From an uncultured Alphaproteobacteria bacterium (lineage in GTDB: Bacteria > Pseudomonadota > Alphaproteobacteria > HIMB59 > GCA-002718135): a DNA stretch of 64,000 bases. Shown here piece by piece: positions 17,769 to 27,208 of this stretch (its first letter is position 1; each line of letters opens with the position of its first letter). Under the pieces are notes generated by a model. The model was not told the origin of the DNA. It searched no databases and saw nothing but the letters and a program-made list of their open reading frames with translations. Position numbers and translations under genes: made by a program. The DNA is taken from contig CACIXR010000003.1 in the NCBI GenBank assembly GCA_902590695.1, positions 112,135-176,134 on the forward strand, given 5' to 3'.

Positions 17769-18328
17769 AACTCTTCAAAATTTGAAGTTCCAACACATAA
17801 AACATTTTTTAAATCTAGATATTTATTAATATTATCTTTATTGACTCCACCTGTTGGAATAAATTTTACATCTTTTAGAATGTTTTCAATTGATTGTAAT
17901 TTTTTTTGCTCTCCGTTTAAATTTGCTGGAAAAAATTTAATTATTTTATAACCTTTTTTATTAAGATGTATAAACTCACTAACTGTTTCGGCCCCAGGAA
18001 TATACGATAAATTATTAATTTCTAAAATCTCGTCAACAATTCCAGGAGAAACAAAAAAATTAAAATTATGATGTTGACCCTTAATAAAATCTTCTTTTGT
18101 TAAAACTGATCCCAGGCCAAACTCATGTTTAGTAAAATGTTTTTTCAATTCTAGTGCTATATCAAAAGATTGATTTTCTCTTAGTGTTACTTCAATATAT
18201 CGAATAGCTCTATTCTTCTCTAAATATTTGCTTAAGCGATCAATATCATTACTTAAAGCTGTAGTATTAAGAATTGGTAAAATTTTTTGTTCTTTTAGTT
18301 TTAATTGTAATTCACTATTTAACATCAA
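17765..18328 (-). CDS. eda: 2-dehydro-3-deoxy-phosphogluconate aldolase family (KDPG aldolase)
   Basis: Class I aldolase cleaving KDPG to pyruvate and glyceraldehyde 3-phosphate. 187 residues, somewhat shorter than E. coli Eda (213). The glutamate of 'IRYIEVTLRE' and the Schiff-base lysine of 'YKIIKFFPANLNG' are present, as is 'SPGIVDEIL' and the phosphate-binding 'FIPTGGVNKDN'. A phosphogalactonate aldolase (DgoA) is the alternative. It is the last gene of the sugar operon and overlaps kdgK by 14 bases, so kinase and aldolase are coupled. Two ATGs occur in a row; either could start. Confidence 0.88.
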   Translation of the reverse strand: MMLNSELQLKLKEQKILPILNTTALSNDIDRLSKYLEKNRAIRYIEVTLRENQSFDIALELKKHFTKHEFGLGSVLTKEDFIKGQHHNFNFFVSPGIVDEILEINNLSYIPGAETVSEFIHLNKKGYKIIKFFPANLNGEQKKLQSIENILKDVKFIPTGGVNKDNINKYLDLKNVLCVGTSNFEEF

Positions 18329-19211
18329 CTATGGCTCCTTTTTGCATGATTATCTTCGAGCCCAGAAGACTGGCTTCTTTTAGAGCTAAAGAGGGATCAT
18401 TATGAGTAATAAAATTTGAAACGTAGGCAGCATTAAATCCATCTCCAGCTCCTGAAGTATCAACTACTTTTCTAATAAATTTATTTCTTATTGTATATTT
18501 TTTTTTATTTTGAATCGCATAAGTTAATTTAGCATTTTTTCTAAATATACCATGATCTATTTTATAATTATTTATTAATTTTTCAAAATTTCTTAAACTA
18601 TTATCATTTTTCCAAAGTTTAAGATCTTCGCCTGACATAAAACATATATCAACAAAATTCAAAATAGAATGCAAAAAATTGTTTAAATTTATTTTAGTCC
18701 ATCGATTAATTCTAATATTAAAATCAAATATAATTTTTACTTTTTTTCTCTTCAATAATTTTAACAAGTCAACAAAATTACTTATTTTAGATGGATTAAT
18801 AATTGAAAGAGTAATTCCAGAAAAATATATATAATTAAAATTCTTCAAATTTTTAAATAATGAGACAAAATCTATCTTATTAAAATAGTTTTTTGCTGCA
18901 CTATTATCTCTCCAATAAAAAAATTGTTTTTCTCCGTTATTTTTATTCTTAATTAAATATAAACCAATTTCATGACTATCAATTTTTTTTATTAATTTTG
19001 TTGAAATTTTTTTAGAATTTATAAATTCCAAAACTGATCTGTTTAAACTTGTTTTACCAACTGCTGTAAGAAAAGTGACATCAAAATATTTTTTGTCAAT
19101 GTAGTTACAAAAATTTAGGGTATCACCAGCAAATGATTGCTGAAAAATATTATTCTTAGTATTGGCAATTTCAATCATACATTCACCAACTGAGCAAATT
19201 TTAGTTTTCAT
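18315..19211 (-). CDS. kdgK: 2-dehydro-3-deoxygluconokinase (PfkB family)
   Basis: Phosphorylates KDG to KDPG. About 298 residues. It follows E. coli KdgK closely: 'SVGECMIEI', 'FAGDTLNFCNYI', 'LTAVGKTS', 'GLYLIKNKNNGEKQFFYWRD', then 'NSAAK' and 'IYFSGITLSIINPSK'. The PfkB signature with catalytic aspartate is 'VVDTSGAGDGFNAAY'. The start is the ATG at 19211; an upstream ATG at 19307 would read through the mutarotase gene in another frame. It sits between rhaM-like and eda genes and would serve both the deoxysugar operon and the uronate pathway downstream. Confidence 0.9.
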   Translation of the reverse strand: MKTKICSVGECMIEIANTKNNIFQQSFAGDTLNFCNYIDKKYFDVTFLTAVGKTSLNRSVLEFINSKKISTKLIKKIDSHEIGLYLIKNKNNGEKQFFYWRDNSAAKNYFNKIDFVSLFKNLKNFNYIYFSGITLSIINPSKISNFVDLLKLLKRKKVKIIFDFNIRINRWTKINLNNFLHSILNFVDICFMSGEDLKLWKNDNSLRNFEKLINNYKIDHGIFRKNAKLTYAIQNKKKYTIRNKFIRKVVDTSGAGDGFNAAYVSNFITHNDPSLALKEASLLGSKIIMQKGAIVDVK

Positions 19212-19218
19212 AATTATT

Positions 19219-19542
19219 TTAGTCGTGATGAAAAACTTCTTCCATGCTAGACCACCATTCTCCTTTTTTTCTATTTGGGTCTGGAATTTGACATGGCCCA
19301 CAAACACTCCACCACTCTTGAACTTTAGGGTTTGAAGCCATTAGCTTGTTATCTCTATCAAGATTATCTCCATGATATTCAACATATCCAAAAAGAGTAT
19401 TTTTATGCAAATATATAGAATAATTCTTAAAATTAAGATCTGTTAAATTTTCTAAAACTTCAGGCCAAACATTTGCATGGAGCTTTTTATATTCTTCTAT
19501 TTTTTCCTCCTTGATTCCAAGTGTCATACCTAATCTAATCAT
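19219..19542 (-). CDS. rhaM: L-rhamnose mutarotase family protein (DUF718)
   Basis: 107 residues of the RhaM dimeric alpha/beta barrel family that interconverts sugar anomers. 'RLGMTLGIKEEKIEEYKKLH' followed by ANVWPEV, the 'SIYLHKNTLFGYVEYHGD' strand and 'VQEWWSVCGPCQ' are typical, with H22 as the expected general acid. In this operon the physiological sugar is more likely L-fucose or L-galactose than rhamnose, since rhamnose enzymes (RhaA/B/D) are missing. It is 8 bases upstream of kdgK. Confidence 0.85.
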   Translation of the reverse strand: MIRLGMTLGIKEEKIEEYKKLHANVWPEVLENLTDLNFKNYSIYLHKNTLFGYVEYHGDNLDRDNKLMASNPKVQEWWSVCGPCQIPDPNRKKGEWWSSMEEVFHHD

Positions 19543-19592
19543 TTATAAACGTTCCTTTCTTCTAATTTTAAAGTTTAAATTTATATAATCGT

Positions 19593-20417
19593 TTAAAGAT
19601 TATAAAATTGAGTTGCATTTTGAGAAAATATTTTATTTTTTTCGTCTTCAGAAAAAGAATCGCAATAATTCATTGCTAAATCAAACCAATTTAAATAGTT
19701 ATCTGCCATTGTTAAAACAGGCCAATCACTTCCCCACATTAATTTATCAGATCCAAAAGTATTAAGAATAAAATCAATATAAGGATCAAGCTGTTCTTTT
19801 GTGTAATCTGGACCAACTTCAGTGAGAATTCCAGAGAATTTACAATAAACATTACTTGCATTTGATAGTTCAGTCATATCTTTTTTCCATTGATCAATTT
19901 CAGACTTAGTAATCACGGGCTTAGCAATATGATCAATAACTATAGGAAGGAAATCATATTTTTTAACAAATTGTATAAGATGTTGAAGATGATTTGGTCG
20001 AACTAAAGCATCAAAAGTTAAATTTTTTGTATTTAAATAATTTATATTTTCTTTTAGGTGATCATTTAACATCCAAGCATCATCTTGAATGTCATGTATC
20101 ATAGGTCTAAAACCTTTTAAAAATTTATTCTCACACAGTTTATCAATGTCATCTTTAGCATTGTTACTATCTAAATCAACCCAACCCACGACACCTGCAA
20201 TAAATTCATATTTAGATGCTAAACTTAATGTAAATTCTGTTTCAGCAACAGTATCAGCAGCTTGGACAATTACTGTTTTAGTAATATTTTTTTGTTTTAT
20301 AAGTGGCTCAAGATCTTCTGGAAAAAAATCTTTATATAAGACTTTCATATCTGGAGTCATCCATGAATAATCTCCTCTTGAAAGTTTCCAAAAATGTTGA
20401 TGACTATCTACGTACAT
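19593..20417 (-). CDS. Amidohydrolase-family sugar lactonase (L-fucono-1,5-lactonase type)
   Basis: TIM-barrel hydrolase of 274 residues. The N-terminal 'VDSHQHFWKLSRGDYSWMTP' and 'DFFPEDLEPLI' match the COG3618 amidohydrolases that hydrolyse L-fuconolactone, L-rhamnonolactone or galactarolactone. Further motifs: 'VIVQAADTVAETEF', 'LPIVIDHIAKP', 'KFSGILTEVG' and 'LMWGSDWPV'. The start abuts the stop of the fuconate dehydratase gene with no gap. It would open the lactone made by the aldo/keto reductase and feed the dehydratase. Confidence 0.88.
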   Translation of the reverse strand: MYVDSHQHFWKLSRGDYSWMTPDMKVLYKDFFPEDLEPLIKQKNITKTVIVQAADTVAETEFTLSLASKYEFIAGVVGWVDLDSNNAKDDIDKLCENKFLKGFRPMIHDIQDDAWMLNDHLKENINYLNTKNLTFDALVRPNHLQHLIQFVKKYDFLPIVIDHIAKPVITKSEIDQWKKDMTELSNASNVYCKFSGILTEVGPDYTKEQLDPYIDFILNTFGSDKLMWGSDWPVLTMADNYLNWFDLAMNYCDSFSEDEKNKIFSQNATQFYNL

Positions 20418-21704
20418 TTATTTCCAATAAGTACCATTATTATAATCAAATTCATTAAGAGAACTATCTTTAATTTTTACAGAATACCCTGGATTTGTAG
20501 GCGTTATATATCCACCATCTTTAATTATTGCTGGATTTTCAAAATGTTCAGAACAGCTTTCTGCATATTCACTTAATAATAAATCATGATTTGAAATTAT
20601 AAACTTGTTGATTAGATTTAAATGCTGAACATATTCACATAAACCAACACCACCTGCATGAGGAATAACTGGAGTATTAAACTTACTAGCTATTAAAAGA
20701 ACTGGTAAAATTTCATTTATACTTGCTATTCTACAACTATCAATTTGGCAGTAATCTAGAGATTTGTGTTCTATAAATTGTTTAAACATAACTTTATTTT
20801 GTATCATTTCTCCAGTTGCAAGATTAACGTCAGGATGTGCATCTTTAATTTTTTTAAAACCTAATACATCATCAGGGTTGGTTGGTTCTTCATAGAATAA
20901 AATATCGAACTGTTTTAGTTTTCCAATATTTTCTATAGTCTCATTTACACTCCAGATTTGATTGGAATCTACCATTAATTTATTTTTATTACCTATTAAT
21001 TCTCTTACTAACTTACAGCGATGGATATCCCTTTCTATATCTTGACCAACTTTCATTTTAAAATGAGTCCAGCCCTTACTTAAATTTTCTTCAACTAGTC
21101 TTTTCATTTTTTGATCTGAATATCCTAACCAACCAGCTGCTGTTGTATATGCTGGAAAAATAGTGGAATTTAAATCGTCTAAATTTGAAGGTAAATTTGT
21201 TTTTTTCTGATCGATTATTTTAGCTGCTTCATCTTTAGTAATTACATCGTCAATATAAGAAAAAGAGAGTTTATCTAATAAATCTCTTGTTTCTAATTCT
21301 ATTACGTATCTCCAAAGAGGTTTTTTATGAAATTTAGAAATTAAATCCCATATTGCATTAAAAAAGGCAGCTGCTGCAAGATGTGTTACACCTTTTTGTG
21401 GTCCTACCCATCTTAATTGACTGTGGTTTGTAATTTTTTCCCATATGGATGCAATATCCTTTTCTATTTCTTCAACATTTTTTCCAATTATAAATTCTTT
21501 AAAATATTCTATGACGGTACAACAAAGATCATTACCTTTTCCAATAGTAAAGGTTAATCCGATACCAGTTAAATCTTTTTGATCAGTAAATATTGTAACA
21601 TAAGTTGCAGAGTAGTCACAATCAACATGAACAGCATCAGTTCCCAAATTATCTTTTGATGTTGGAAAACGAATATCCTGAGTTTTAATATCAATTATTT
21701 TCAT
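20418..21704 (-). CDS. L-fuconate dehydratase (enolase superfamily)
   Basis: Dehydrates L-fuconate (and in known relatives also L-galactonate and D-arabinonate) to the 2-keto-3-deoxy acid. 428 residues. It matches the FucD group: 'VHVDCDYSATYVTIFTD', 'GIGLTFTIGKGNDLCC', 'LRWVGPQKGVTHLAAAAFFN' and the KxK base motif 'HFKMKVGQDIERD'. Metal ligands are in 'MVDSNQIWSV', 'FYEEPTNPDD' and 'ATGEMIQNK'; 'VIPHAGGVGLCEYVQHL' follows. I prefer the ATG at 21704, which forms an ATGA overlap with the upstream gene; an ATG at 21713 is possible. Confidence 0.92.
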   Translation of the reverse strand: MKIIDIKTQDIRFPTSKDNLGTDAVHVDCDYSATYVTIFTDQKDLTGIGLTFTIGKGNDLCCTVIEYFKEFIIGKNVEEIEKDIASIWEKITNHSQLRWVGPQKGVTHLAAAAFFNAIWDLISKFHKKPLWRYVIELETRDLLDKLSFSYIDDVITKDEAAKIIDQKKTNLPSNLDDLNSTIFPAYTTAAGWLGYSDQKMKRLVEENLSKGWTHFKMKVGQDIERDIHRCKLVRELIGNKNKLMVDSNQIWSVNETIENIGKLKQFDILFYEEPTNPDDVLGFKKIKDAHPDVNLATGEMIQNKVMFKQFIEHKSLDYCQIDSCRIASINEILPVLLIASKFNTPVIPHAGGVGLCEYVQHLNLINKFIISNHDLLLSEYAESCSEHFENPAIIKDGGYITPTNPGYSVKIKDSSLNEFDYNNGTYWK

Positions 21705-22702
21705 ATTGGACATCTTTCATCAATTAGTTTTTCATTAAGTAAATCTTTCCACAAATCTTCAGGGATAGGAAAATTTAAAAAATCTAAATTTTGCTCCACT
21801 TGATCAAGCCTATCCATGCCTAAAATCATGGAGGTGACAAGTTTATTAGTATAGCAAAATTGTATTGCTGCTGCCGGAACAGGCACATCATATTTTTTAC
21901 AAATATTTGCGATTTTTAAGTATCGTTGTTTAACTTCTTCTGGAATTTTATCATAAAAATAAGTAATATTTTCACCTACACCTTTAGCTAAAATTCCTGA
22001 ATTAAAAATTCCTGCAAGAATAATACCTATATTATTTTTTTCAGCAATAGGGAAAAAATCATTAAGAGCGTTTTGATCCAATAATGAATATCTGCCTGCA
22101 AGAACCATACAATCAAAATCGCCTGCATTTGCAAATCTTGCACATATATCAGAATCATTTACTCCTACTCCAATAGCTTTAATTACTTTTTCTTCTTTTA
22201 GTTTTTGAACGGCTTTATAGGCACCATCCATTGCTAATTTAAAATAATGATCAACCTCGTCACCAAAATTAAATCGATCTACATCATGAATTAAACAAAT
22301 ATCTACTTTTGAAACAGCTAATCTTAGTAATGATTGCTCAAATGCTCTCATCACACCGTCATAAGAGTAATCGAGATTAGGAGAAAAATTTAAACTTCCT
22401 GCAAATCTCCCTCTATCTATATTTTCTTTTTTTGCTGGTGTAAGATATCTTCCAACTTTGGTTGATAAAAAATAACTATCCTCATCTACAGTTTTTAAAA
22501 AATTTCCTAATCTATGTTCACTCAATCCATAACCATATAAAGGCGATGTATCATAAATATTGACTCCTTTTTCGTAGCTTTTTTCAAGTATGTCATAGCA
22601 ATTTCGTTCATCAAGATTTTCAAATAAATTGCCTAAGGGCGCTCCACCAAAACCAATAGCTGTTAAGTTTATATCAGTTTTTCCAAGCTGTCTTTTATTC
22701 AT
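21701..22702 (-). CDS. Aldo/keto reductase, L-fucose/L-galactose dehydrogenase type
   Basis: NAD(P)-dependent oxidoreductase of 333 residues. 'RQLGKTDINLTAIGFGGAPL' opens the barrel; the active-site region is 'INIYDTSPLYGYGLSEHRLG' in form (Asp, Tyr), then 'FLSTKVGR' with the catalytic lysine and 'DICLIHDVDRF' with the histidine. It resembles D-threo-aldose/L-fucose dehydrogenases and the plant L-galactose dehydrogenase subgroup, oxidising the aldose to its lactone. It overlaps the ATPase gene by 8 bases upstream and the dehydratase by 4 bases downstream. Confidence 0.87.
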   Translation of the reverse strand: MNKRQLGKTDINLTAIGFGGAPLGNLFENLDERNCYDILEKSYEKGVNIYDTSPLYGYGLSEHRLGNFLKTVDEDSYFLSTKVGRYLTPAKKENIDRGRFAGSLNFSPNLDYSYDGVMRAFEQSLLRLAVSKVDICLIHDVDRFNFGDEVDHYFKLAMDGAYKAVQKLKEEKVIKAIGVGVNDSDICARFANAGDFDCMVLAGRYSLLDQNALNDFFPIAEKNNIGIILAGIFNSGILAKGVGENITYFYDKIPEEVKQRYLKIANICKKYDVPVPAAAIQFCYTNKLVTSMILGMDRLDQVEQNLDFLNFPIPEDLWKDLLNEKLIDERCPI

Positions 22703-24203
22703 GAATATTTCCCATAATTGATGAACTCATTTCTTCATAGTTATGATTATTGATAGTTTCACCAACTACCTTAAAATCTTTCATTGTTATAATTCTATCT
22801 GCTAAGCTAATCATTTCAGGCATATCACTGGTAATTAAAATTATTGATGTGCCTTTTAAAGATAGTTCAATAATTAATTCATGAAGGTAAGATTTTGTTT
22901 TTATATCTATACCAACTGTGGGTTCATCAATAAATAATATATCAGTTCCAGAAGCTAGCCATTTAGCTACACTAATTTTTTGCTGATTACCTCCAGATAA
23001 GTTAGAAACGATTTGTTGGTATGAAGGTGTTTTTACTTCAAGTTGTTTCACATAAGGATCTACTTTATTGTAAACAATACTGTCATTTAAAAAGGATAAT
23101 ATTTTTTTCAAATTTGACCAGACTGTTATTCCAGCATTGGATAAAACATCATGCATTAGAATTAATCCCTCTTTTTTTCTGTCTTCACTTATGTATCCAA
23201 TTTTATATTTTTCTAGTGCATCTTTTGGGGACTTAATTTTAATTTCTTTATTGTTGAGTAAAATCTGTCCAGAATTAATTTTATCTAACCCCAGTACACA
23301 TTTTATTAATTCTGTTCTTCCTGCACCAACTAAACCGTATAATCCAAGTATTTCACCTTTTTTTAAATTTAAATTAATATTTTTATGACCAAGGTCAGTA
23401 TTTATTGATTGTAGATCTAGTAAACTTTCATCTGTAAAATCAATATTTTTTTTAGATTTAATTATTTGTTCATCTCTACCAATCATTAATTTAACAAGTT
23501 TCTGTCTATTGAGATTAGTAATTTGTTCAGACTCACAAGCATTTTTACCATCTCTCAAAACAGTAACTTCATCACAAATTTCAAATACTTCCTCTAATTT
23601 GTGACTAACAAAAACTATACTTACATCTTGTTCAGCAACTAATCGTTTAAGTAATGCAAATAAATTTTTTGTATCTTGTGGGGATAATGATGAAGTTGGC
23701 TCATCTAGTAATAGTATTTTTGATTCTAAGGATAAGGCTTTAGCTATTTCACATAATTGCATTTTTGCAACTGTTAAATCTGATACTATTGTATTTGGAT
23801 CTATATCCAACTCCATAATATCGAGCCATTTTTTTGATTCTTTGGAAACAGTATTATAGTCAATTAAACCTAAGTTATTTTTAGGAAGGTTGGTTAACAT
23901 TAAATTTTCACCAACTGAAAACCTCCTAATTAAATTTCTTTCTTGGTGCACAACTGAAATTCCAGCATTCATTGCTTCATTAGGTGAAGAAAAAGACTTC
24001 TCTTGATTATTTAAAAACAGTTTTCCTTCATTTTGATTATATACTCCTGTAATAATTTTAATTAACGTAGATTTTCCTGCGCCATTTTCACCAAGAAGTG
24101 CATGGATTGATTTTTTTTTGAGTCTAAAGTTTGCATTATCAAGAGCTTTAACACCAGGAAAATTTTTTGTAATGTTATTGAGTTCTAAAATATAATCACT
24201 CAT
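22695..24203 (-). CDS. Sugar ABC transporter ATP-binding protein (RbsA/MglA type, two NBDs)
   Basis: 502 residues with two nucleotide-binding domains. The first (about 5-240) has Walker A 'LLGENGAGKSTLIK', signature 'SDLTVAKMQLCEIAKAL' and Walker B 'ILLLDEPTSSL'. The second (about 260-500) has the degenerate Walker A 'GLVGAGRTELIK', 'LSGGNQQKISVAKWL' and 'ILFIDEPTVGID', the normal asymmetry in this family. It powers uptake with the two permeases and binding protein encoded just upstream. Eight-base overlaps on both sides indicate tight coupling. Confidence 0.95.
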   Translation of the reverse strand: MSDYILELNNITKNFPGVKALDNANFRLKKKSIHALLGENGAGKSTLIKIITGVYNQNEGKLFLNNQEKSFSSPNEAMNAGISVVHQERNLIRRFSVGENLMLTNLPKNNLGLIDYNTVSKESKKWLDIMELDIDPNTIVSDLTVAKMQLCEIAKALSLESKILLLDEPTSSLSPQDTKNLFALLKRLVAEQDVSIVFVSHKLEEVFEICDEVTVLRDGKNACESEQITNLNRQKLVKLMIGRDEQIIKSKKNIDFTDESLLDLQSINTDLGHKNINLNLKKGEILGLYGLVGAGRTELIKCVLGLDKINSGQILLNNKEIKIKSPKDALEKYKIGYISEDRKKEGLILMHDVLSNAGITVWSNLKKILSFLNDSIVYNKVDPYVKQLEVKTPSYQQIVSNLSGGNQQKISVAKWLASGTDILFIDEPTVGIDIKTKSYLHELIIELSLKGTSIILITSDMPEMISLADRIITMKDFKVVGETINNHNYEEMSSSIMGNIHE

Positions 24204-25164
24204 CTGAAAAAACCTTTGTTCTTCTCTCTTCTCTATATTCTCTGTATCTATTTATAAATACCGCTAATAAAATCATAAATCCTAAAAATATTTGAACAAA
24301 AAAAGGATCAATTTTGAAAATTACTAAAGCTTGAGAAATTATAGAAACTAATATCACACCAAAAGCGGTAGCAATAACATCTACTTTTCCACCAGCAAGT
24401 ATAGCACCTCCAATTACCGGAGCAGCAAATGAAGGTAATAGCCAAGAATCACCTATATTGGGTGTCCCAAGTTGTAATCTACAAACCACTAACATTCCAC
24501 CGATAGCAGCTAAAAGGCCCGATATAACATGAGCATAAATAACTATTTTTGTTGAAGATATTCCTATTAGTTCTGATGATTGTACATTATTCCCATATGC
24601 CAGCATATACCTTCCAAGTGATGTTCTATTCATTAAAATCCACATCAGCACAGTTATAATAATTGGTACAATAACTAAGTAAGGTATAGGGCCAAAGATT
24701 TTTGCATTTCCAAAAAATTTAACAGCCTCAGGAATTTCATAAAAAGGTTGAGCCTCTGTTATTCCTAAATTCATTCCTTTAAAAATGTAAAGTGTAGCAA
24801 GGGTAATAATAAAAGCTGATATGCCAGTTTTAACTGTGATGTATCCATTTATAAAACCACAAGCAAGACCAATTAATAATCCAATGAGAACAGCAGGTAA
24901 AATAGACATGCTATAAACTTCCATTAAGCCAGTAAATGAAATCGCAACTAAGCCACCAATTGCTCCAACAGATAAGTTCATTTGACCAATTGCAATAATA
25001 ATCATTTGTGACATTGCCACAACGAGCATCAAACTAACACTCAGCATTAAAACATATAAATTGAATGGGGAAATAAATGCAGGCTTAAACAATGAAATTA
25101 ATATTGAACCAAAAATTAAAACTAAGCCCAGTCCAAACCAATCTTTTTTTAAAAGCGCGCTCAT
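24196..25164 (-). CDS. Sugar ABC transporter permease (RbsC type)
   Basis: Inner-membrane permease of 322 residues with about nine to ten helices. Family stretches: 'VAMSQMIIIAIGQMNLSVGA', 'VKTGISAFIITLATLYIFKG', 'LAYGNNVQSSELIGIS' and 'PVIGGAILAGGKVDVIATAF'. It pairs with the next permease of similar length to form the channel, an arrangement seen in ribose-type systems with two different permeases. It overlaps the neighbouring permease by 4 bases (ATGA) and the ATPase by 8. Confidence 0.94.
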   Translation of the reverse strand: MSALLKKDWFGLGLVLIFGSILISLFKPAFISPFNLYVLMLSVSLMLVVAMSQMIIIAIGQMNLSVGAIGGLVAISFTGLMEVYSMSILPAVLIGLLIGLACGFINGYITVKTGISAFIITLATLYIFKGMNLGITEAQPFYEIPEAVKFFGNAKIFGPIPYLVIVPIIITVLMWILMNRTSLGRYMLAYGNNVQSSELIGISSTKIVIYAHVISGLLAAIGGMLVVCRLQLGTPNIGDSWLLPSFAAPVIGGAILAGGKVDVIATAFGVILVSIISQALVIFKIDPFFVQIFLGFMILLAVFINRYREYREERRTKVFSDE

Positions 25165-26147
25165 GAAACAATTGAATTTTTAACAGTAAAATATTCCCTA
25201 GCTCTATCTAGAAGAACAGCTCCTAATAATATGATGCCAAGAAAAAATCTTACCCAGAATTCACCTACATCGATTAAGTATAATCCATTATTTATTAATG
25301 TAACAAGAATTGCTCCTAGCATTGTTCCAAAAACTGTAACCTTACCTCCAGAAAGAAGTGTTCCACCCAATACTGGAGCTAAAAAAGCAGGTAATAACCA
25401 ATCAAATCCAAGATGACCAGCCATAGACGGAATTGCAGCACCAATTCTTGCTGTTAACATTATGCCAGCTAGTGCTGCTAAAAAGCCTGACAGCATATGA
25501 CAATAAATAAACATTCTGTCTACAGAAATACCTGATAGTTCTGCAGCATCAGGATTCGCTCCAGCTGCAATAAGCTTTCGTCCAATATCAGTGTATTTAA
25601 AAATGTAGTAAAGTACAAAACAAGTTAGCACACTAATAATTAGCAATGGTGAAATATATTTATTGAAAAGTTTTAAACTTCCAAAATCAGTAAAAGCCTC
25701 TGGTAATTTTCTAAAAGCTTCTGCTTCAGTAAGCAAGGTCATGAAGCCAAAATAAATACTCATCGTTGCCAGTGTAACAATGAAACTATGAACACCTGTT
25801 CTAACAGTTACAAATCCATTAATCCAACCTAGAAATGATCCAAAAGCTAAAACTAAAATGATTGTAATAGAAATAGGGATTCCCATACTTTCCATACACC
25901 AACCACCAAACATTGCTGCAGAAACACCTAAAGCACCTAGAGATAGATTTAAACCTCCAGTAAGTATAACTACCATCATTGCTAAACCAATCATTATATC
26001 CAGAGCGACTACTCTTGAGAGAGCATAAATGTTGAATCTTGAAGTAAATCCATCAGTTGAAAAGGAGAAAATACAAATAAATACAATTACCAATATAAGT
26101 AAACCAAACTGATTAGTTTTTACAAAATTAGGAATTTTATTATTCAT
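25161..26147 (-). CDS. Sugar ABC transporter permease (RbsC type)
   Basis: 328 residues, paralogous to the adjacent permease. Conserved blocks: 'MMVVILTGGLNLSLGALGVS', 'VRTGVHSFIVTLATMSIYFG', 'AAGANPDAAELSGISVDRMF' and 'FLAPVLGGTLLSGGKVTVFG'. It is the first gene after the hairpin that follows the binding-protein gene, so its expression should be lower than that of the binding protein. The substrate is probably the same deoxyhexose or hexose oxidised by the operon's dehydrogenase. Confidence 0.94.
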   Translation of the reverse strand: MNNKIPNFVKTNQFGLLILVIVFICIFSFSTDGFTSRFNIYALSRVVALDIMIGLAMMVVILTGGLNLSLGALGVSAAMFGGWCMESMGIPISITIILVLAFGSFLGWINGFVTVRTGVHSFIVTLATMSIYFGFMTLLTEAEAFRKLPEAFTDFGSLKLFNKYISPLLIISVLTCFVLYYIFKYTDIGRKLIAAGANPDAAELSGISVDRMFIYCHMLSGFLAALAGIMLTARIGAAIPSMAGHLGFDWLLPAFLAPVLGGTLLSGGKVTVFGTMLGAILVTLINNGLYLIDVGEFWVRFFLGIILLGAVLLDRAREYFTVKNSIVS

Positions 26148-26150
26148 AAA

Positions 26151-26171
26151 AAAAGGGGGCTTAATGCCCCC
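26151..26171 (-). terminator. Intrinsic terminator/attenuator between binding protein and permease genes
   Basis: A six-base-pair GC stem GGGGGC-ATTAA-GCCCCC read on the minus strand, followed directly by seven T residues. It lies between the stop of the solute-binding protein gene (26180) and the permease start (26147). Read-through would allow limited transport-gene expression. Confidence 0.8.
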
Positions 26172-26179
26172 ATATTATT

Positions 26180-27208
26180 TTAACTTGGACAGTTTAGATA
26201 TGTGCTATCAAAAGTTTCTAAAATTTCTAGAGAAATTCCTCTCATAGCCATAACGTATGTATCAACATCACTAATATCAACAAATACAGTACCTGAGTCA
26301 ATAAATTGATCAGTTTGTGCAGTTGATTTCCAAGGTGCATCAGCTTTGAACTCACAACCTTGTCTAACTTTGTCCATTACATATGAACCAATGTAACCTT
26401 GTCCATATGGGTTTTGAAGCATAGTTCCATGAACATAACCATCTTTAATAGCTTTTAAAACTACTTCGTCATGATCAATACCAACCATTTTAATTCTTTT
26501 ATCGCCCATATTAGTTAAAGCTTGTGCTGCTACAACAGCAGGAACCCAAGCAGTAGTAACAATACCATCTACTTCACTTCCTTGAGCCGCCATGAAAGCA
26601 TTAATTTTTTCATCAGCTGGTTCATAAGCATCAATATCAGCAATAACTTGAATAATTTCTACTCCACCACCTGCTTCTGAAACAGCTTGTTCAACAGCAT
26701 TGATTCTCAGAGTTGTATTTGGATCAACTAAGAAACCAGTAAAGTGAGCAATTTTTCCTTTGCCACCTAAAGCTTTAATTAATTCTTTTGTACCAAGATA
26801 AGCTGAGTGACCAGTGTCAGTTCCAAAACAAAATTTTGCTTGAGTTGGTTGTTCAACACATCCTGCTAAAGCAGCTGTTGGTATACCAGCATCATCTAGT
26901 TCACCTAAAATTTTATTTGTACCAACTGCATCACCAGGAAATACAAGTACTGCATTGTAACCTTGACCAACTAAACTTTCAATTAATTCGTTTTGTTGAC
27001 TTAGATCCCACTCTGCAGGGACTCTGTAATCTGCTTTTCCTAAACCAAAGTCTTCTACAGCATCTAAACCTGCTTGTTCCCACGCAGCAAAATAAGGGTG
27101 CGGGCCACCAGGGACTAGAGCTACTTTAGTAACACCATGACCACCTGCAAAAACAGGTGATACTAGTAAAGCAAAAAAAGAAGTTAAAAATATTATAAAT
27201 TTTTTCAT
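26180..27208 (-). CDS. Sugar ABC transporter periplasmic binding protein (RbsB-like)
   Basis: 342 residues. Signal peptide MKKFIIFLTSFFALLVSPVF then AGGHGVTKVALVPGG. The fold is the periplasmic binding protein of the ribose/LacI type: 'HPYFAAWEQAGLDAVEDFG', 'QNELIESLVGQGYNAVLVFP', 'GKIAHFTGFLVDPNTTLRIN' and 'MVGIDHDEVVLKAIKDGYV'. Two ATGs occur in a row; the Shine-Dalgarno GGAGG at 27213-27217 is better spaced for the second (27208). First gene of the deoxysugar operon, divergent from uxuA. Confidence 0.94.
   Translation of the reverse strand: MKKFIIFLTSFFALLVSPVFAGGHGVTKVALVPGGPHPYFAAWEQAGLDAVEDFGLGKADYRVPAEWDLSQQNELIESLVGQGYNAVLVFPGDAVGTNKILGELDDAGIPTAALAGCVEQPTQAKFCFGTDTGHSAYLGTKELIKALGGKGKIAHFTGFLVDPNTTLRINAVEQAVSEAGGGVEIIQVIADIDAYEPADEKINAFMAAQGSEVDGIVTTAWVPAVVAAQALTNMGDKRIKMVGIDHDEVVLKAIKDGYVHGTMLQNPYGQGYIGSYVMDKVRQGCEFKADAPWKSTAQTDQFIDSGTVFVDISDVDTYVMAMRGISLEILETFDSTYLNCPS

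Noticed and set aside
19212-19307. N-terminal extension of the KDG kinase
   Set aside because: It lies in another frame over the mutarotase gene and adds residues absent from KdgK; the ATG at 19211 matches the family start.
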